Source of the DNA: an uncultured Corynebacterium sp.
GTDB lineage: Bacteria; Actinomycetota; Actinomycetes; Mycobacteriales; Mycobacteriaceae
DNA: 64,000 nucleotides
Assembly (NCBI GenBank): GCA_946223355.1
Contig: CAMIPB010000004.1
Coordinates: forward strand, 1 to 64,000
Direction: 5' to 3'
Part shown: positions 26,503 to 35,181 of the stretch, piece by piece
How the letters are laid out: each line of letters begins with the position of its first letter
Numbering within the stretch: position 1 is the first letter of the stretch
The notes under the pieces: generated by a model
Told to the model about the DNA's origin: nothing
What the model saw: only the letters and a program-made list of their open reading frames with translations
The model's database searches: none
Translations under genes and position numbers: made by a program

Positions 26503-26529
26503 GTGAAGACTCGTCCTGCTTTCGCGTAA
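26503..26529 (+). CDS. Leader peptide of the ABC-F gene
   Basis: GTG at 26503 follows a GGGAAGG ribosome site and opens an eight-residue peptide, MKTRPAFA, ending TAA at 26527-26529. Its codons contain TCGTCCT (26511-26517), the exact reverse complement of AGGACGA (26549-26555), which includes the likely Shine-Dalgarno of the ABC-F gene. Stalling of a ribosome on the leader would free that site. Short leaders of this sort are established regulators of ABC-F and erm genes. Confidence 0.6.
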   Translation: MKTRPAFA

Positions 26530-26561
26530 AACACACACGAAACAGATAAGGACGATGACGC

Positions 26562-28121
26562 ATGCCTCTTTCCTTTCACGATCTCACTTTCCAGTGGCCG
26601 GATGGCACTGGCTGCCTTTCTAATATTCACGGCACACTTCACGCCCCGCTTACGGGTCTAGTGGGCGACAACGGCTCGGGGAAATCAACGCTGCTCAAGT
26701 TGATTGTCGGTGAGCTGCGCCCCACGGGCGGGAGCATTGAAGCGCCACCAAACATCGCTTACCTGCCACAATCCGTAATTTACGATTCGCAGCAGACTGT
26801 CGCTGATGCATTTGGTGCTGGGGAGCTAGTAGATGCTCTCGTAAAGGTTGAGCAAGGTGAGTACGCGCCTGAACTTCTGGAGACAATCGGCCAAAATTGG
26901 GATATCCGCGAGCAGATTATTGCGGCATTGTCAGCCCGCGGCCTAGACATGGAGCTATCGCGAAAAATGACGGAGCTCTCTGGTGGCGAAGCGATGCGAG
27001 TAATGCTCGCCGGAATCTTTTTCCGCCACCCTGACTACGTCATTTTGGATGAGCCCACTAATAATTTAGACAGTCAGGCTAAGCAGCAGTTTATTGATGA
27101 TGTCTGCGCATCCGCTATGCCTGTACTGGTAGCCAGCCACGATCATGAATTGCTGGCAAATGCTGATGAAATCGCGGAGCTTTATAACGGGGACCTGCGA
27201 ATCTTTCCCGGGAATTATGAAGACTACTGCGCCACGATCGAACGTGAACACCAAGCGGCGTTACATGAAGTATCTGAGGCCAAAGCTGAGTACAAACGTC
27301 AGGTGAGAAAAGCCCAGGCTATGCAAACGCGTCTTGCTCGCGACGAACGCCGTGGTAAGAAATTTTCTGCGAACAAACGCAAACCGGGCATGGCGATGGG
27401 ATTAGACAAAGATCGTTCTCAAAAGACCGGAGCGGCAAGAATCTTAGCCCACTCAAGGGCCACCCTGGAAAAGCACAAAGCTTACGACGCTGCCCAACGC
27501 AAGCTTCGCGATGACGATCACGTTTTCATTGAGCTTCCTGACACCGCCATTGCCAATGGCACCCGCGTGCTGGAGATGCCGGGACTTTCTCTGGTTGGAC
27601 CGGAACGTGTGCGTATCACCGGTGCCAACGGTAGTGGCAAAACTACATTACTCAACCAAATCCATTCGGGCGAAGGCTTGTATGTCATCGAGCAACGCGG
27701 CTACATCCGCCAACGCATCGTGCTTGATGACAACGCCACCGTCATGCAGGTGGTGGAACAGGCCAACCCGACCGCCTCATTCCAGTACTTGCGTGACCAG
27801 CTCGCCCAATTGCTATTCCAGTCAGATAAAGTTCATGCGCCCATCTCCACACTTTCCGGCGGGGAGCGCTTTCGGGTCGAATGTGCCCGAGTACTTCTCG
27901 CCGATCCAGCACCGAAGCTTTTGCTTCTTGACGAACCGACAAACAACCTGGACATCTCCACCATCGACTGGCTGGTCGATGCCTTAGAAAGTTACTGCGG
28001 CGCGCTTTTGGTGGTGAGTCACGACGAGGAGTTCTGTGGGCGACTTGGGGTGGGCGGATGCCTGAATATTTCGGATATGGCCAGTGCCATCAGTGTAACT
28101 CCATTAGGTATGCGCGACTGA
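26562..28121 (+). CDS. ABC-F subfamily ATPase, probable ribosome protection
   Basis: The protein has 519 residues, two ABC domains and no membrane segments. Domain 1 has Walker A GDNGSGKS at 35-42, signature LSGGEAMRV and Walker B YVILDEPTNNLD. Domain 2 has GANGSGKT, LSGGERFRV and LLLLDEPTNNLD. The charged interdomain linker (EVSEAKAEYKRQVRKAQAMQ to KRKPGMAMGLDKDRSQ) enters the ribosomal E site in this family. ABC-F proteins dislodge antibiotics such as lincosamides, streptogramins or phenicols, or act in translation quality control. The last ~25 residues after SHDEEFCGRLGV look unusual and may come from a frameshift near the stop. Expression is probably controlled by the leader at 26503. Confidence 0.87.
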   Translation: MPLSFHDLTFQWPDGTGCLSNIHGTLHAPLTGLVGDNGSGKSTLLKLIVGELRPTGGSIEAPPNIAYLPQSVIYDSQQTVADAFGAGELVDALVKVEQGEYAPELLETIGQNWDIREQIIAALSARGLDMELSRKMTELSGGEAMRVMLAGIFFRHPDYVILDEPTNNLDSQAKQQFIDDVCASAMPVLVASHDHELLANADEIAELYNGDLRIFPGNYEDYCATIEREHQAALHEVSEAKAEYKRQVRKAQAMQTRLARDERRGKKFSANKRKPGMAMGLDKDRSQKTGAARILAHSRATLEKHKAYDAAQRKLRDDDHVFIELPDTAIANGTRVLEMPGLSLVGPERVRITGANGSGKTTLLNQIHSGEGLYVIEQRGYIRQRIVLDDNATVMQVVEQANPTASFQYLRDQLAQLLFQSDKVHAPISTLSGGERFRVECARVLLADPAPKLLLLDEPTNNLDISTIDWLVDALESYCGALLVVSHDEEFCGRLGVGGCLNISDMASAISVTPLGMRD

Positions 28122-28245
28122 TTGCGAAGTCTTTAGGCAGTTTTGAGTGGTTCAATCTGGGCGAGCTGGTCAGCGATCTTTTCTTCAGCAACCTCGAGGT
28201 CGTATTGCGCCTGAAGGTTTGTCCCAAATCCAATAATGTATTACG

Positions 28246-28339
28246 TCAATAACGCGATTCGTTAAAAATAGGCCAAAGGTAGATATTAGACCATATAGAA
28301 GGCCTGATAAGCCCCGTGAAAAGATGTACGCGTTATTGA
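28246..28339. repeat. 94-bp segment bounded by 11-bp inverted repeats
   Basis: TCAATAACGCG (28246-28256) and CGCGTTATTGA (28329-28339) are perfect inverted repeats enclosing 72 bases of AT-rich DNA without coding potential. It could be a miniature element or a long-range hairpin between the convergent genes 26562-28121 and 28347-28535. I see no clear target duplication. Confidence 0.4.
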
Positions 28340-28346
28340 GTGCGAA

Positions 28347-28535
28347 TTAAGGGATAAAGATGTCTTCAATCGCGCACCCAAAATGCCCAGCAAGTTGAAA
28401 AGCTAAGGGGAGTGAGGGGTCGTAGCGGCCTTTTTCGATGCTGATGACGGTTTGGCGGGAGACACCGAGGGCGTCGGCAAGCTTTTGCTGGGAAAGGCCG
28501 TGCTCTTCGCGCAATTGCTTGAGGCGATTGTTCAA
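28347..28535 (-). CDS. Small XRE-type regulator
   Basis: This 62-residue protein is almost all helix-turn-helix: LKQLREEHGLSQQKLADALG, VSRQTVISIEKGRYDPSLPL, FQLAGHFGCAIEDIF. It belongs to the YozG-like group that usually accompanies a small membrane protein gene, as here. The start is TTG at 28535 with AAGGAAAG upstream; two bases separate it from the end of the membrane protein gene. Confidence 0.85.
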   Translation of the reverse strand: MNNRLKQLREEHGLSQQKLADALGVSRQTVISIEKGRYDPSLPLAFQLAGHFGCAIEDIFIP

Positions 28536-28537
28536 GG

Positions 28538-28993
28538 TTAGCTTTCCTTACGTTTGCGCACTCGATAGGCGATGCCGAAGACCACCATTTGAAAAATGCC
28601 AACGGCCATTACTGCGGTTCCAAGATTAACTGAGTAGTCGATGAACACTGAAGCTACGCCAAGAATGCCGATGGCATACAGTCCAGTGTGCAGGGTGTCT
28701 TCTGCTGCTTGAGAATACCAGCGTGATTCTACTGAATTTTCTGGTTTATCAATCGCTCCTGCAACGGTGCTGCGATCCACCAATAGTGCCCAGAATGTTG
28801 CGCAAAGTATAGGTGCGGTGAATGCAAGAAATAGTGCAATGGCTAGAGGCTTGTTTTCCGTGAGTACGGTATTGGCAACAATGACAGAGAAAATAGCAGC
28901 TACACCGATGCCAAGAGCCAAAGATGCGGCAATGAGGGCGGCTTGGCCGCCGCCAAGTTTGGATTTGCCAAACCGAGTTCGTTCTGTGTGCAT
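28538..28993 (-). CDS. Small integral membrane protein
   Basis: This 151-residue protein has about four hydrophobic segments (ALIAASLALGIGVAAIFSVI, PLAIALFLAFTAPILCATFW, TGLYAIGILGVASVFIDYSV, TAVMAVGIFQMVVFGIAYRV). GGAGGG lies upstream of the ATG at 28993. It forms a two-gene operon with the XRE regulator that follows; such pairs are common in Firmicutes and Actinobacteria, but their role is poorly known. Confidence 0.8.
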   Translation of the reverse strand: MHTERTRFGKSKLGGGQAALIAASLALGIGVAAIFSVIVANTVLTENKPLAIALFLAFTAPILCATFWALLVDRSTVAGAIDKPENSVESRWYSQAAEDTLHTGLYAIGILGVASVFIDYSVNLGTAVMAVGIFQMVVFGIAYRVRKRKES

Positions 28994-29083
28994 AATGCCC
29001 TCCTGCATGTAAAACGTGCTTGACACCAATTACGGTATGTTAAGCACGCTTTACTGTCAAGTGGGCTTTACATTGCTGGTGTT

Positions 29084-30676
29084 TTACAGATTGATTGCCT
29101 TTGGCGGAACAGGCGCGCCTTCAGGGGGAAGGACCTTAGGGTATTTTGCAGATTCTGGAGTTTTTCCAGGTCCAACAGCAGGCTTGTTCGCGGCTGAACC
29201 AGAGTCAGCAGCGGTGGAACCGCCAGCTACTGGATGCTCGCGCCATGGAGTTGGATCCCAGTTGCCATTGACCAGCTTGGTCTGTGACAACCAACCCAGG
29301 GCAAGTACTCCCGCGCCCACTAGGGCCATGAGAAGCAGGCCGATTGCACCGTTGGCGTTGGAAGCGCCACCAAGAAGGATGCCAAACCACGCGAAGTCAG
29401 CATCGCCGAAGGTGGTGTTTTCCTCGCCAAAGGATCCCAGAACTCCCAACAGGAATGCCGGACCGAATGTGATCAAAAGGCCATTGACGAACGCACCGAC
29501 CACGGCACCACGACGACCACCGGTTGCGTTGCCGTAGACGCCAGCGGCACCACCGGTGAAGAAGTGGGGAACCAGACCCGGGAGAATGAGCGCGATTCCA
29601 AAGGCTGGGTTGAGCCAAGAACTCAATACGGCGAGGCCAACGAGGCCGCCAATAAACGAAGAAATGAAGCCGACCAACACAGCGTTTTGTGCGTAAGGGA
29701 ACACAATTGGTGCGTCCAACGCCGGGATTGCACCAGGAACAACCTTGGCTGCGATGCCTTGGAAAGCTGGGACAAGCTCACCCAAGATGGTGCGAACACC
29801 GAAGAGAATTACCGCAACAGCCACACCGAACTGGAGGCCCTGAGTAAATGATTGCATCAAGTAGTTGCCCACGTTTGTCGCACCACCTTCAAACGCGGTG
29901 AATGCTTCTTCCGTACCGGAGCGTGCGATGAACAGCAATGCAAGCACGATGTACATTAGCGCCATGGAAAGCGCGGTGGCCACCATGGAATCACGCAAAA
30001 AGCGCAGGCCCTCTGGAAGCTTGAGTTCCTCAGTAGACGGAGAAATCTTCTTTCCCTTACCGCCGATTGCCTTACCAACGGCACCTGCTGCCAGGTATCC
30101 CGCTGTGCCAAAATGGCCGATGGCGATGGAGTCATCGCCAGTAATGCGCCGGGTCCAAGGATGCGCAATGGCGGGAAGGGACACCATGAGAATGCCAAGA
30201 AGGACCGCACCGAAAGCGACTACGGTCCACGATGCGTAACCGGCAGGCGCCATAACCATGACCAACATGGTGGCCATGAAGAGCACGTGGTGGCCAGTCA
30301 AGAAAACGTAGCTCATGGGGGTAAAGCGAGCAAGGACGAGGGAAACAACAAATCCCAAAATCATGACCCAGGCAACCTGTGAGCCAAATTGATCCTGAGC
30401 TATACCCACGATGGCTTCATTAGTGGGCACCACGCCTTGTGCACCAGTAGCACCCTGGATCATTGCGCCCAGCGGCTCGAGTGAAGCAACAACTAAGCCT
30501 GCACCTGCGCCGATGAGCAGGAAGCCGAGGGTCGCCTTAATGGCACCGCCTAGAACCTTGCCAGTTCCTTTGCGCATCGCCGCCAGTCCAACGGCAGTGA
30601 TAATGCCGATCAAAAAGGCCGGCACCGACAGAATTTCATTGACCAGAAAAATAGCGATTGAAACGAGAATGTCCAT
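29084..30676 (-). CDS. ulaA: PTS ascorbate-type transporter subunit IIC
   Basis: This 530-residue polytopic protein of the SgaT/UlaA family has conserved segments PTNEAIVGIAQDQFG, FTPMSYVFLTGHHVLFMATM, LDAPIVFPYAQNAVLVGF and FFTGGAAGVYGNATGGRRGA. The C-terminal ~50 residues form a soluble Ser/Ala/Pro-rich tail. It imports L-ascorbate or a related sugar acid with phosphorylation, using the IIA-IIB protein encoded nine bases upstream. No metabolic ula genes (lactonase, decarboxylase, epimerase) are in the window, so the substrate stays inferred. Confidence 0.9.
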   Translation of the reverse strand: MDILVSIAIFLVNEILSVPAFLIGIITAVGLAAMRKGTGKVLGGAIKATLGFLLIGAGAGLVVASLEPLGAMIQGATGAQGVVPTNEAIVGIAQDQFGSQVAWVMILGFVVSLVLARFTPMSYVFLTGHHVLFMATMLVMVMAPAGYASWTVVAFGAVLLGILMVSLPAIAHPWTRRITGDDSIAIGHFGTAGYLAAGAVGKAIGGKGKKISPSTEELKLPEGLRFLRDSMVATALSMALMYIVLALLFIARSGTEEAFTAFEGGATNVGNYLMQSFTQGLQFGVAVAVILFGVRTILGELVPAFQGIAAKVVPGAIPALDAPIVFPYAQNAVLVGFISSFIGGLVGLAVLSSWLNPAFGIALILPGLVPHFFTGGAAGVYGNATGGRRGAVVGAFVNGLLITFGPAFLLGVLGSFGEENTTFGDADFAWFGILLGGASNANGAIGLLLMALVGAGVLALGWLSQTKLVNGNWDPTPWREHPVAGGSTAADSGSAANKPAVGPGKTPESAKYPKVLPPEGAPVPPKAINL

Positions 30677-30685
30677 TGCGGATCC

Positions 30686-31498
30686 TTAAACGTCGTAGAG
30701 TTCGCGCAGCGCTGCGTCGACCTCTGCGTGGGAGGTGAAGTTTTCGATGACATGTACAGGCACGCCGACGTCGCCAAGCGTTGCGGCGATCTCGCCGGAG
30801 GTGAGCAAGAAGTCAGCCTCGTGTGCACGGCCTTTTGCCGAGATGGTGTCAGTTGCTTCGACCGTGAGGAATCGGTCCCAACCCCACGCGTCGAGAACCT
30901 GCTCAAGAGTGTTTTTAAGGAACAGCGACGTACCCAGACCGTTTCCGCACACAGTGTAGATTTTTCCCTTGGAGGCTACGGAATCTGCGGACGTTGTGTT
31001 GGTTTCTGAAGCAACGCTTGCGTCAGCGTTTTTGCTTGCCGACGCCCTCTTGGTACCCGCTGATTCCAGAACGGTACGGAGCTCTTCAACGCTGGTCACA
31101 GCATCGAGTGCAGTGCGATGCTTGCCCAGCAGTACAGCGAGTTCTTTCATCGCCTGCATATGTGCTTTATCGTCCTGGGCCGCTAGTGCCACAACCAACG
31201 TGACAGGATCATTGGATTTATGGCCGAATTCAACGGGCTTCTTAAGCCGCAGCCATGAGATAGCCGTTTTCTTCACAGCGCTGGACGGGCGGGCATGGGC
31301 GAAAGCAAAACCAGGCGCTACCACAATATATGGCCCGTTTGTTTCCACGCTTTCTACCATTGCGGTGGTGTATTCGGGTGTTATCGCACCTGTTTTTTCT
31401 AACAGGCTACCTGCCTGGGTGAGTGCCTCACGCCAGTTAGCCGCGTGGCAATCCAGGTCCACCGCATCACTGGCGAGCAGTGCATTGAGCTTGGACAA
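30686..31498 (-). CDS. PTS ascorbate-type IIA-IIB fusion protein
   Basis: This 270-residue protein has an N-terminal PTS IIA domain (mannitol/fructose-ascorbate type) with the phosphorylated histidine in GFAFAHARP (His68). A Ser/Ala/Thr-rich linker at about 148-176 follows. The C-terminal IIB domain starts at KIYTVCGNGLGTS with phosphocysteine Cys184. The chain passes phosphate from HPr to IIA, to IIB and on to the sugar in the IIC channel. In many bacteria UlaB and UlaC are separate; here they are fused. It is the first PTS gene after the two-component regulator, 82 bases away on the same strand. Confidence 0.9.
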   Translation of the reverse strand: MSKLNALLASDAVDLDCHAANWREALTQAGSLLEKTGAITPEYTTAMVESVETNGPYIVVAPGFAFAHARPSSAVKKTAISWLRLKKPVEFGHKSNDPVTLVVALAAQDDKAHMQAMKELAVLLGKHRTALDAVTSVEELRTVLESAGTKRASASKNADASVASETNTTSADSVASKGKIYTVCGNGLGTSLFLKNTLEQVLDAWGWDRFLTVEATDTISAKGRAHEADFLLTSGEIAATLGDVGVPVHVIENFTSHAEVDAALRELYDV

Positions 31499-31580
31499 AG
31501 TGTCCTCCTACTAACTTTTCCGGCAACTCGGTATTACCGGGCTTATCACTTAGTATTACCACTCAAGAATGCAGGAAGTT

Positions 31581-32192
31581 TTATGACTCAGGCCACAAGT
31601 AGCCGAAAGACCGTGCAAGTTTTAGTGCCAGGACGGTGCGATCAGGTGCGTCGAGTTTCCGGAGGAGGGAAGAGACGTGATTCTTTACGGTTCCTTCAGC
31701 GAGGTGGAGACGTGTTGCAATTTCACGGTTGTTAATTCCCTCGGCTACGAGCTTGGCAACTGAACGTTCGGCACGGGTGAGCGATGTGGGACCGGTGCTA
31801 CGCATGACGCGTGTTATACGTGGATCGAGGACCATACCGCCAGAAGCGACAGATTCGATGGCATGGGCCAGGTCTTCCGGAGAGATGTCTTTGAGTAGAT
31901 ATCCAGCGCAACCGGCGTCGACGAGCGAGCGAACAAGTCGAGCGTCGTCGAAGGTGGTGAGGACGATGACGGGCAGTTGGTGGCCAAAATCCTTGACCAC
32001 GGTGAGACCGTCATAGTCCGGCATCACAGCATCGGTGACAATCACGTCCGGGGAGTGTTTATGAATGAGCATGCCGAGGCGACGTCCATCGGTGGTGGTT
32101 GCCACAACATCGCACCCGTCGATTGTTTCAAAAAGCAGCGATAAACCCCGAAGGAGCATGTCGTGGTCATCAACGATAATGATGCGGGTCAT
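31581..32192 (-). CDS. NarL/LuxR-type response regulator
   Basis: This 203-residue protein has receiver Asp54 in VIVTDAVMPDYDG and a C-terminal LuxR domain (LTRAERSVAKLVAEGINNRE to TVKNHVSSLLRKLDAPDRT). It overlaps the kinase by four bases and precedes the PTS genes in the same direction, so the PTS operon is a candidate target. Confidence 0.9.
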   Translation of the reverse strand: MTRIIIVDDHDMLLRGLSLLFETIDGCDVVATTTDGRRLGMLIHKHSPDVIVTDAVMPDYDGLTVVKDFGHQLPVIVLTTFDDARLVRSLVDAGCAGYLLKDISPEDLAHAIESVASGGMVLDPRITRVMRSTGPTSLTRAERSVAKLVAEGINNREIATRLHLAEGTVKNHVSSLLRKLDAPDRTVLALKLARSFGYLWPES

Positions 32193-33214
32193 AGGCGAAC
32201 CTCCAGTGAAAACGAAGGGTGGGGCAAAACCACAAGCGTCCCTCCGATTGCCTCGATGCGTTCACGAAGTGAGCGCAGTCCAAAACCTTCTTTGAGCTGT
32301 GTGCAACCACTGCCATTGTCTGAATAGGTGAATTTCCTATCATCTAGTGTGATCGTTACGTGGTTGGCGTTGGAATGGCGAATGGTGTTGGTTAACGCCT
32401 CTTGAGTAACCGCAAGTAGAAGCTGCTCTTCCTTGGGTGAAAAACGGCTCTCGCCGGAGATGCTCACGTCAAGACCGGTTGATGCGAATGATTCCCCCAG
32501 TGAGTGCAAAGTTTCTTCAAACCCCTCATCTGTGGTGACGGGATGAAGCGCACGAACTACAGTACGCATTTCATTGAGCCCCACTCTGAGTGATTCACGG
32601 GCTCGTGAAATTTCTTCCCGGGCTCGAGGCGAATCCCAGGCGCGCTCGGCGAAAGCCAACGACATTGACACTGATGTCAGTCGGTGCCCCAGGGCGTCGT
32701 GAAGAGTTCGAGCAATACGTTCGCGTTCCTGGGAAATCGCAAGTGAGCGTTGGTCAGCTGCTCCCTGTGCCATTCGCTGCGTAAGTGACGCTAGTGTGAT
32801 TCCAGAGGCAATCAGGGTAGTAACCGTCAAAGTTTCGGCGATAATGCGCGGTAGACCCGAACCGAGGTAGATATGTACACCACAGGTCAAAGCGATTGGT
32901 AGGGCACCATAAATATAGCTAGCGATCGGTGAGACGCTGATATAAAGCACCACAACTCCGAGCCAGACAACAAGCATCATGAAAAGGTTGTCTCCGGCCA
33001 CGACAACCGCAAAAACTGCGATTGCTACGGCGATAGAGCGGCTTTTAAGTGGTGCGTTTGTTTTTACTCCACGTACCCAAACCCACCACGCGGCACAGTA
33101 AAGAGCAGAAAAGAATGCAACGATTTCGAGGCTTCTACCACTGACTAAAAAGAGCAGTAACCCAACCGGAAAGAAAAAGTTCAGGAAGGGTAGGGCTATT
33201 TGCGGAGTGCTCAC
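32189..33214 (-). CDS. Sensor histidine kinase (HisKA_3)
   Basis: This protein of about 341 residues has several hydrophobic helices in the first ~150, then the phosphoacceptor ERIARTLHDALGHRLTS and an HATPase_c domain (LLAVTQEALTNTIRHS, YSDNGSGC, GFGLRSLRERIEAIGG). The GTG at 33214 is my choice because the sequence upstream (to 33265) lacks a ribosome site and overlaps a palindrome. It partners the regulator at 31581-32192. Confidence 0.87.
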   Translation of the reverse strand: MSTPQIALPFLNFFFPVGLLLFLVSGRSLEIVAFFSALYCAAWWVWVRGVKTNAPLKSRSIAVAIAVFAVVVAGDNLFMMLVVWLGVVVLYISVSPIASYIYGALPIALTCGVHIYLGSGLPRIIAETLTVTTLIASGITLASLTQRMAQGAADQRSLAISQERERIARTLHDALGHRLTSVSMSLAFAERAWDSPRAREEISRARESLRVGLNEMRTVVRALHPVTTDEGFEETLHSLGESFASTGLDVSISGESRFSPKEEQLLLAVTQEALTNTIRHSNANHVTITLDDRKFTYSDNGSGCTQLKEGFGLRSLRERIEAIGGTLVVLPHPSFSLEVRL

Positions 33215-33250
33215 AGGCCTACAGTTTAGTGTTAGACGGGGTGGAAAACC

Positions 33251-33266
33251 CATGACTGAAGTCATG
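33251..33266. promoter_or_regulatory. Candidate operator upstream of the kinase gene
   Basis: CATGACTgaAGTCATG is a 16-bp inverted repeat with perfect 7-bp arms between the divergent genes 32189-33214 and 33323-34093. It is a plausible regulator site; the binding protein is unknown. Confidence 0.4.
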
Positions 33267-33322
33267 AATTTTCCTGACCATCAGCACTGTTTCCGCAGAT
33301 AGTCGACCAATACCTTGAAGGT

Positions 33323-34093
33323 ATGACTAGAAACTGGATCGGCTTATTTTTTAAAGCTCTGTTGGCAATCGTCGTTATGCTCCTGGCCAATTTGGTGCGG
33401 GTTCCCTTGGCATCCTTGCCTGGAATGCAAGAGGAAACTTCGCAGGCACTGCTCCTTCGGTCTCTGACCTTTGTAATTACCTTCGTGGTGGTGGCTGTAT
33501 TCGTAGTGTTGTGGACTCGATATGTGGAGAAAAATCCCTTTGATTTTCAATGGAGCAAGGCCTGGGGCCTGGTTGGAGGAACCGCTGTAGTAGCAGTGCC
33601 GATGGTGGCGAGCTGGCTAGTGTTACCTGCAACAACGGTAGATAGTCCGCGTCCTGATGCGACTATGGTAGGGGCGCTCGTCATTTTTCTTGTGGTCCGT
33701 TCCTATATCTTGCAGGGTATTCCGGAGGAGTTGTTGTTTCGCGGCTGGTTGTTTTCACTTACTCAGCAGCGCCCATTGTTTACAGTCGTATGGACCACGA
33801 TTGCTTTTACTCTTCCGCACCTCCTTTCTTCTGGTGGTCAGCAAGATATCGGGGACCACTTCTTGTACCTCGTATTACCGTTGGGCATGGGATTTTTAGC
33901 CGGTGCGGTAGTGGTGTGGAAGGGTAACTTTTGGTGGGCCGCGGGAACACATGGCGGCATGCATGCAGTCATGGGCCTGCTAGGAGCGTTATTTCCGGTG
34001 GAGCTGGGAGCTCGCGCCTGGGTGGTCATCGGGATCGCGCAGATGGTTACCGCTGCGGTGGTTCTGGCTTGGGCTTTTCGGCGTCCACGCTAA
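33323..34093 (+). CDS. CPBP family intramembrane metalloprotease
   Basis: This 256-residue protein has about eight hydrophobic segments. The diagnostic motif GIPEELLFRGWLFS (EExxxR) is followed by a conserved TLPH-like FTLPHLLSSGG and by WWAAGTHGGMHAVMG with the third-motif histidine. The family (Abi/CAAX proteases) cleaves within membranes and is often linked to bacteriocin self-immunity. No prenylated partner or bacteriocin gene is nearby. Confidence 0.85.
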   Translation: MTRNWIGLFFKALLAIVVMLLANLVRVPLASLPGMQEETSQALLLRSLTFVITFVVVAVFVVLWTRYVEKNPFDFQWSKAWGLVGGTAVVAVPMVASWLVLPATTVDSPRPDATMVGALVIFLVVRSYILQGIPEELLFRGWLFSLTQQRPLFTVVWTTIAFTLPHLLSSGGQQDIGDHFLYLVLPLGMGFLAGAVVVWKGNFWWAAGTHGGMHAVMGLLGALFPVELGARAWVVIGIAQMVTAAVVLAWAFRRPR

Positions 34094-34114
34094 GTTGCAT
34101 ACAAGACGCATGCT

Positions 34115-34336
34115 TCACCGAAGCCGCGGAATATCATCTTGGTGCGTATACAGATACAACACTGGCCCGATGACGGGAAGATTGATGGCGATGATGAACC
34201 ACAGCATTTTGTGGTGGATGTCTTCGGAAGAACGCAGCCAAACGAAGAAGGTAATGATGTGCAAGATGGCCACAATGAGTAAGGCATTGATCAGCACAAC
34301 AACGAGTGCGTTTTGCTCAATGAGGCTAAAATCCAT
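34115..34336 (-). CDS. Small membrane protein with PLDc_N domain
   Basis: This 73-residue protein has two transmembrane helices, the second in the typical form MLWFIIAINLPVIGPVLYLY of the phospholipase D nuclease N-terminal (PLDc_N) family. Stand-alone copies are common in Actinobacteria; the function is unknown. It is convergent with the CPBP gene. Confidence 0.78.
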   Translation of the reverse strand: MDFSLIEQNALVVVLINALLIVAILHIITFFVWLRSSEDIHHKMLWFIIAINLPVIGPVLYLYTHQDDIPRLR

Positions 34337-34486
34337 GAAAATCCTATGTTAACGATAGTTTGCGCTGCGTAAATAGACACTACTTCTTATACTAATGCGC
34401 ATGAATGCTCTAATAACAGTGTAAGCATTTAGACCGTTTTAATTCTCATCCGCCACCTGTGCACATGCTGTGCTTAACTAAGAGCC

Positions 34487-35143
34487 ATGGCACTTTCAAC
34501 AGCACTTGGTTTGGCTACTTCTGCCGGCCTAAACGCATACATTCCACTACTGGTGTACGGGCTACTTGCTCGCTACACCGACTTTGTGAACCTTCCGGAA
34601 GGGTGGATGTGGCTTACTGATCCAATCTTGCTCACCATCGTGGGTATCTTGCTGGCAATTGAGTTTGTGGCGGACAAGATTCCAGCAGTGGATTCTGTGA
34701 ACGACATTATTCAGACTGTGTTTCGCCCTACCTCCGGTGGGCTTATGTTTGCGTCCGCGCTGGAGACGGAAACCTACACAGACTCTTCTGTGTTCTCAGA
34801 ACCTAAGACGTGGGCTTTGTTGGCTGCCGGCATTGCTATTGCGTTTATCATGCACTTTATGAAGTCCACCTCGCGTCCTGTCATCAACGCCTCGACCGTG
34901 GGTGTGGGTGCCCCAGTTGTTTCCACGGCAGAAAACGTTGTTGCCGCTTCTTTGACTGGTGCCGCTATTTTCGCGCCGTTATTGGTACTGATCATCCTTG
35001 CCCTATTTTTGGGCGGTGCCTGGTGGTTTGTGTCCAAGGTCCGCAAGTTTGTGGGCGCTGACGATGATGATTCGGCGTCCGGTCCTAGCTCGGGACGCGG
35101 CATGTTTGGTGGCTTTGACACCTCTCGCGCCGCGGGGGCTTAA
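34487..35143 (+). CDS. DUF4126 family membrane protein
   Basis: This 218-residue protein has conserved N-terminal GLATSAGLNAYIPLLVYGLL, then EFVADKIPAVDSVNDIIQT and FRPTSGGLMFASALE, all marks of DUF4126. About five transmembrane segments are present; the C-terminal tail is acidic, then Gly/Ser-rich. A TAACTA or TTAACT -10-like box sits six or seven bases before the ATG, so the mRNA may be leaderless. Function unknown. Confidence 0.82.
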   Translation: MALSTALGLATSAGLNAYIPLLVYGLLARYTDFVNLPEGWMWLTDPILLTIVGILLAIEFVADKIPAVDSVNDIIQTVFRPTSGGLMFASALETETYTDSSVFSEPKTWALLAAGIAIAFIMHFMKSTSRPVINASTVGVGAPVVSTAENVVAASLTGAAIFAPLLVLIILALFLGGAWWFVSKVRKFVGADDDDSASGPSSGRGMFGGFDTSRAAGA

Positions 35144-35181
35144 CTGACTCTCTTTATCATTAGCCATGTTAGGATGGCGCA

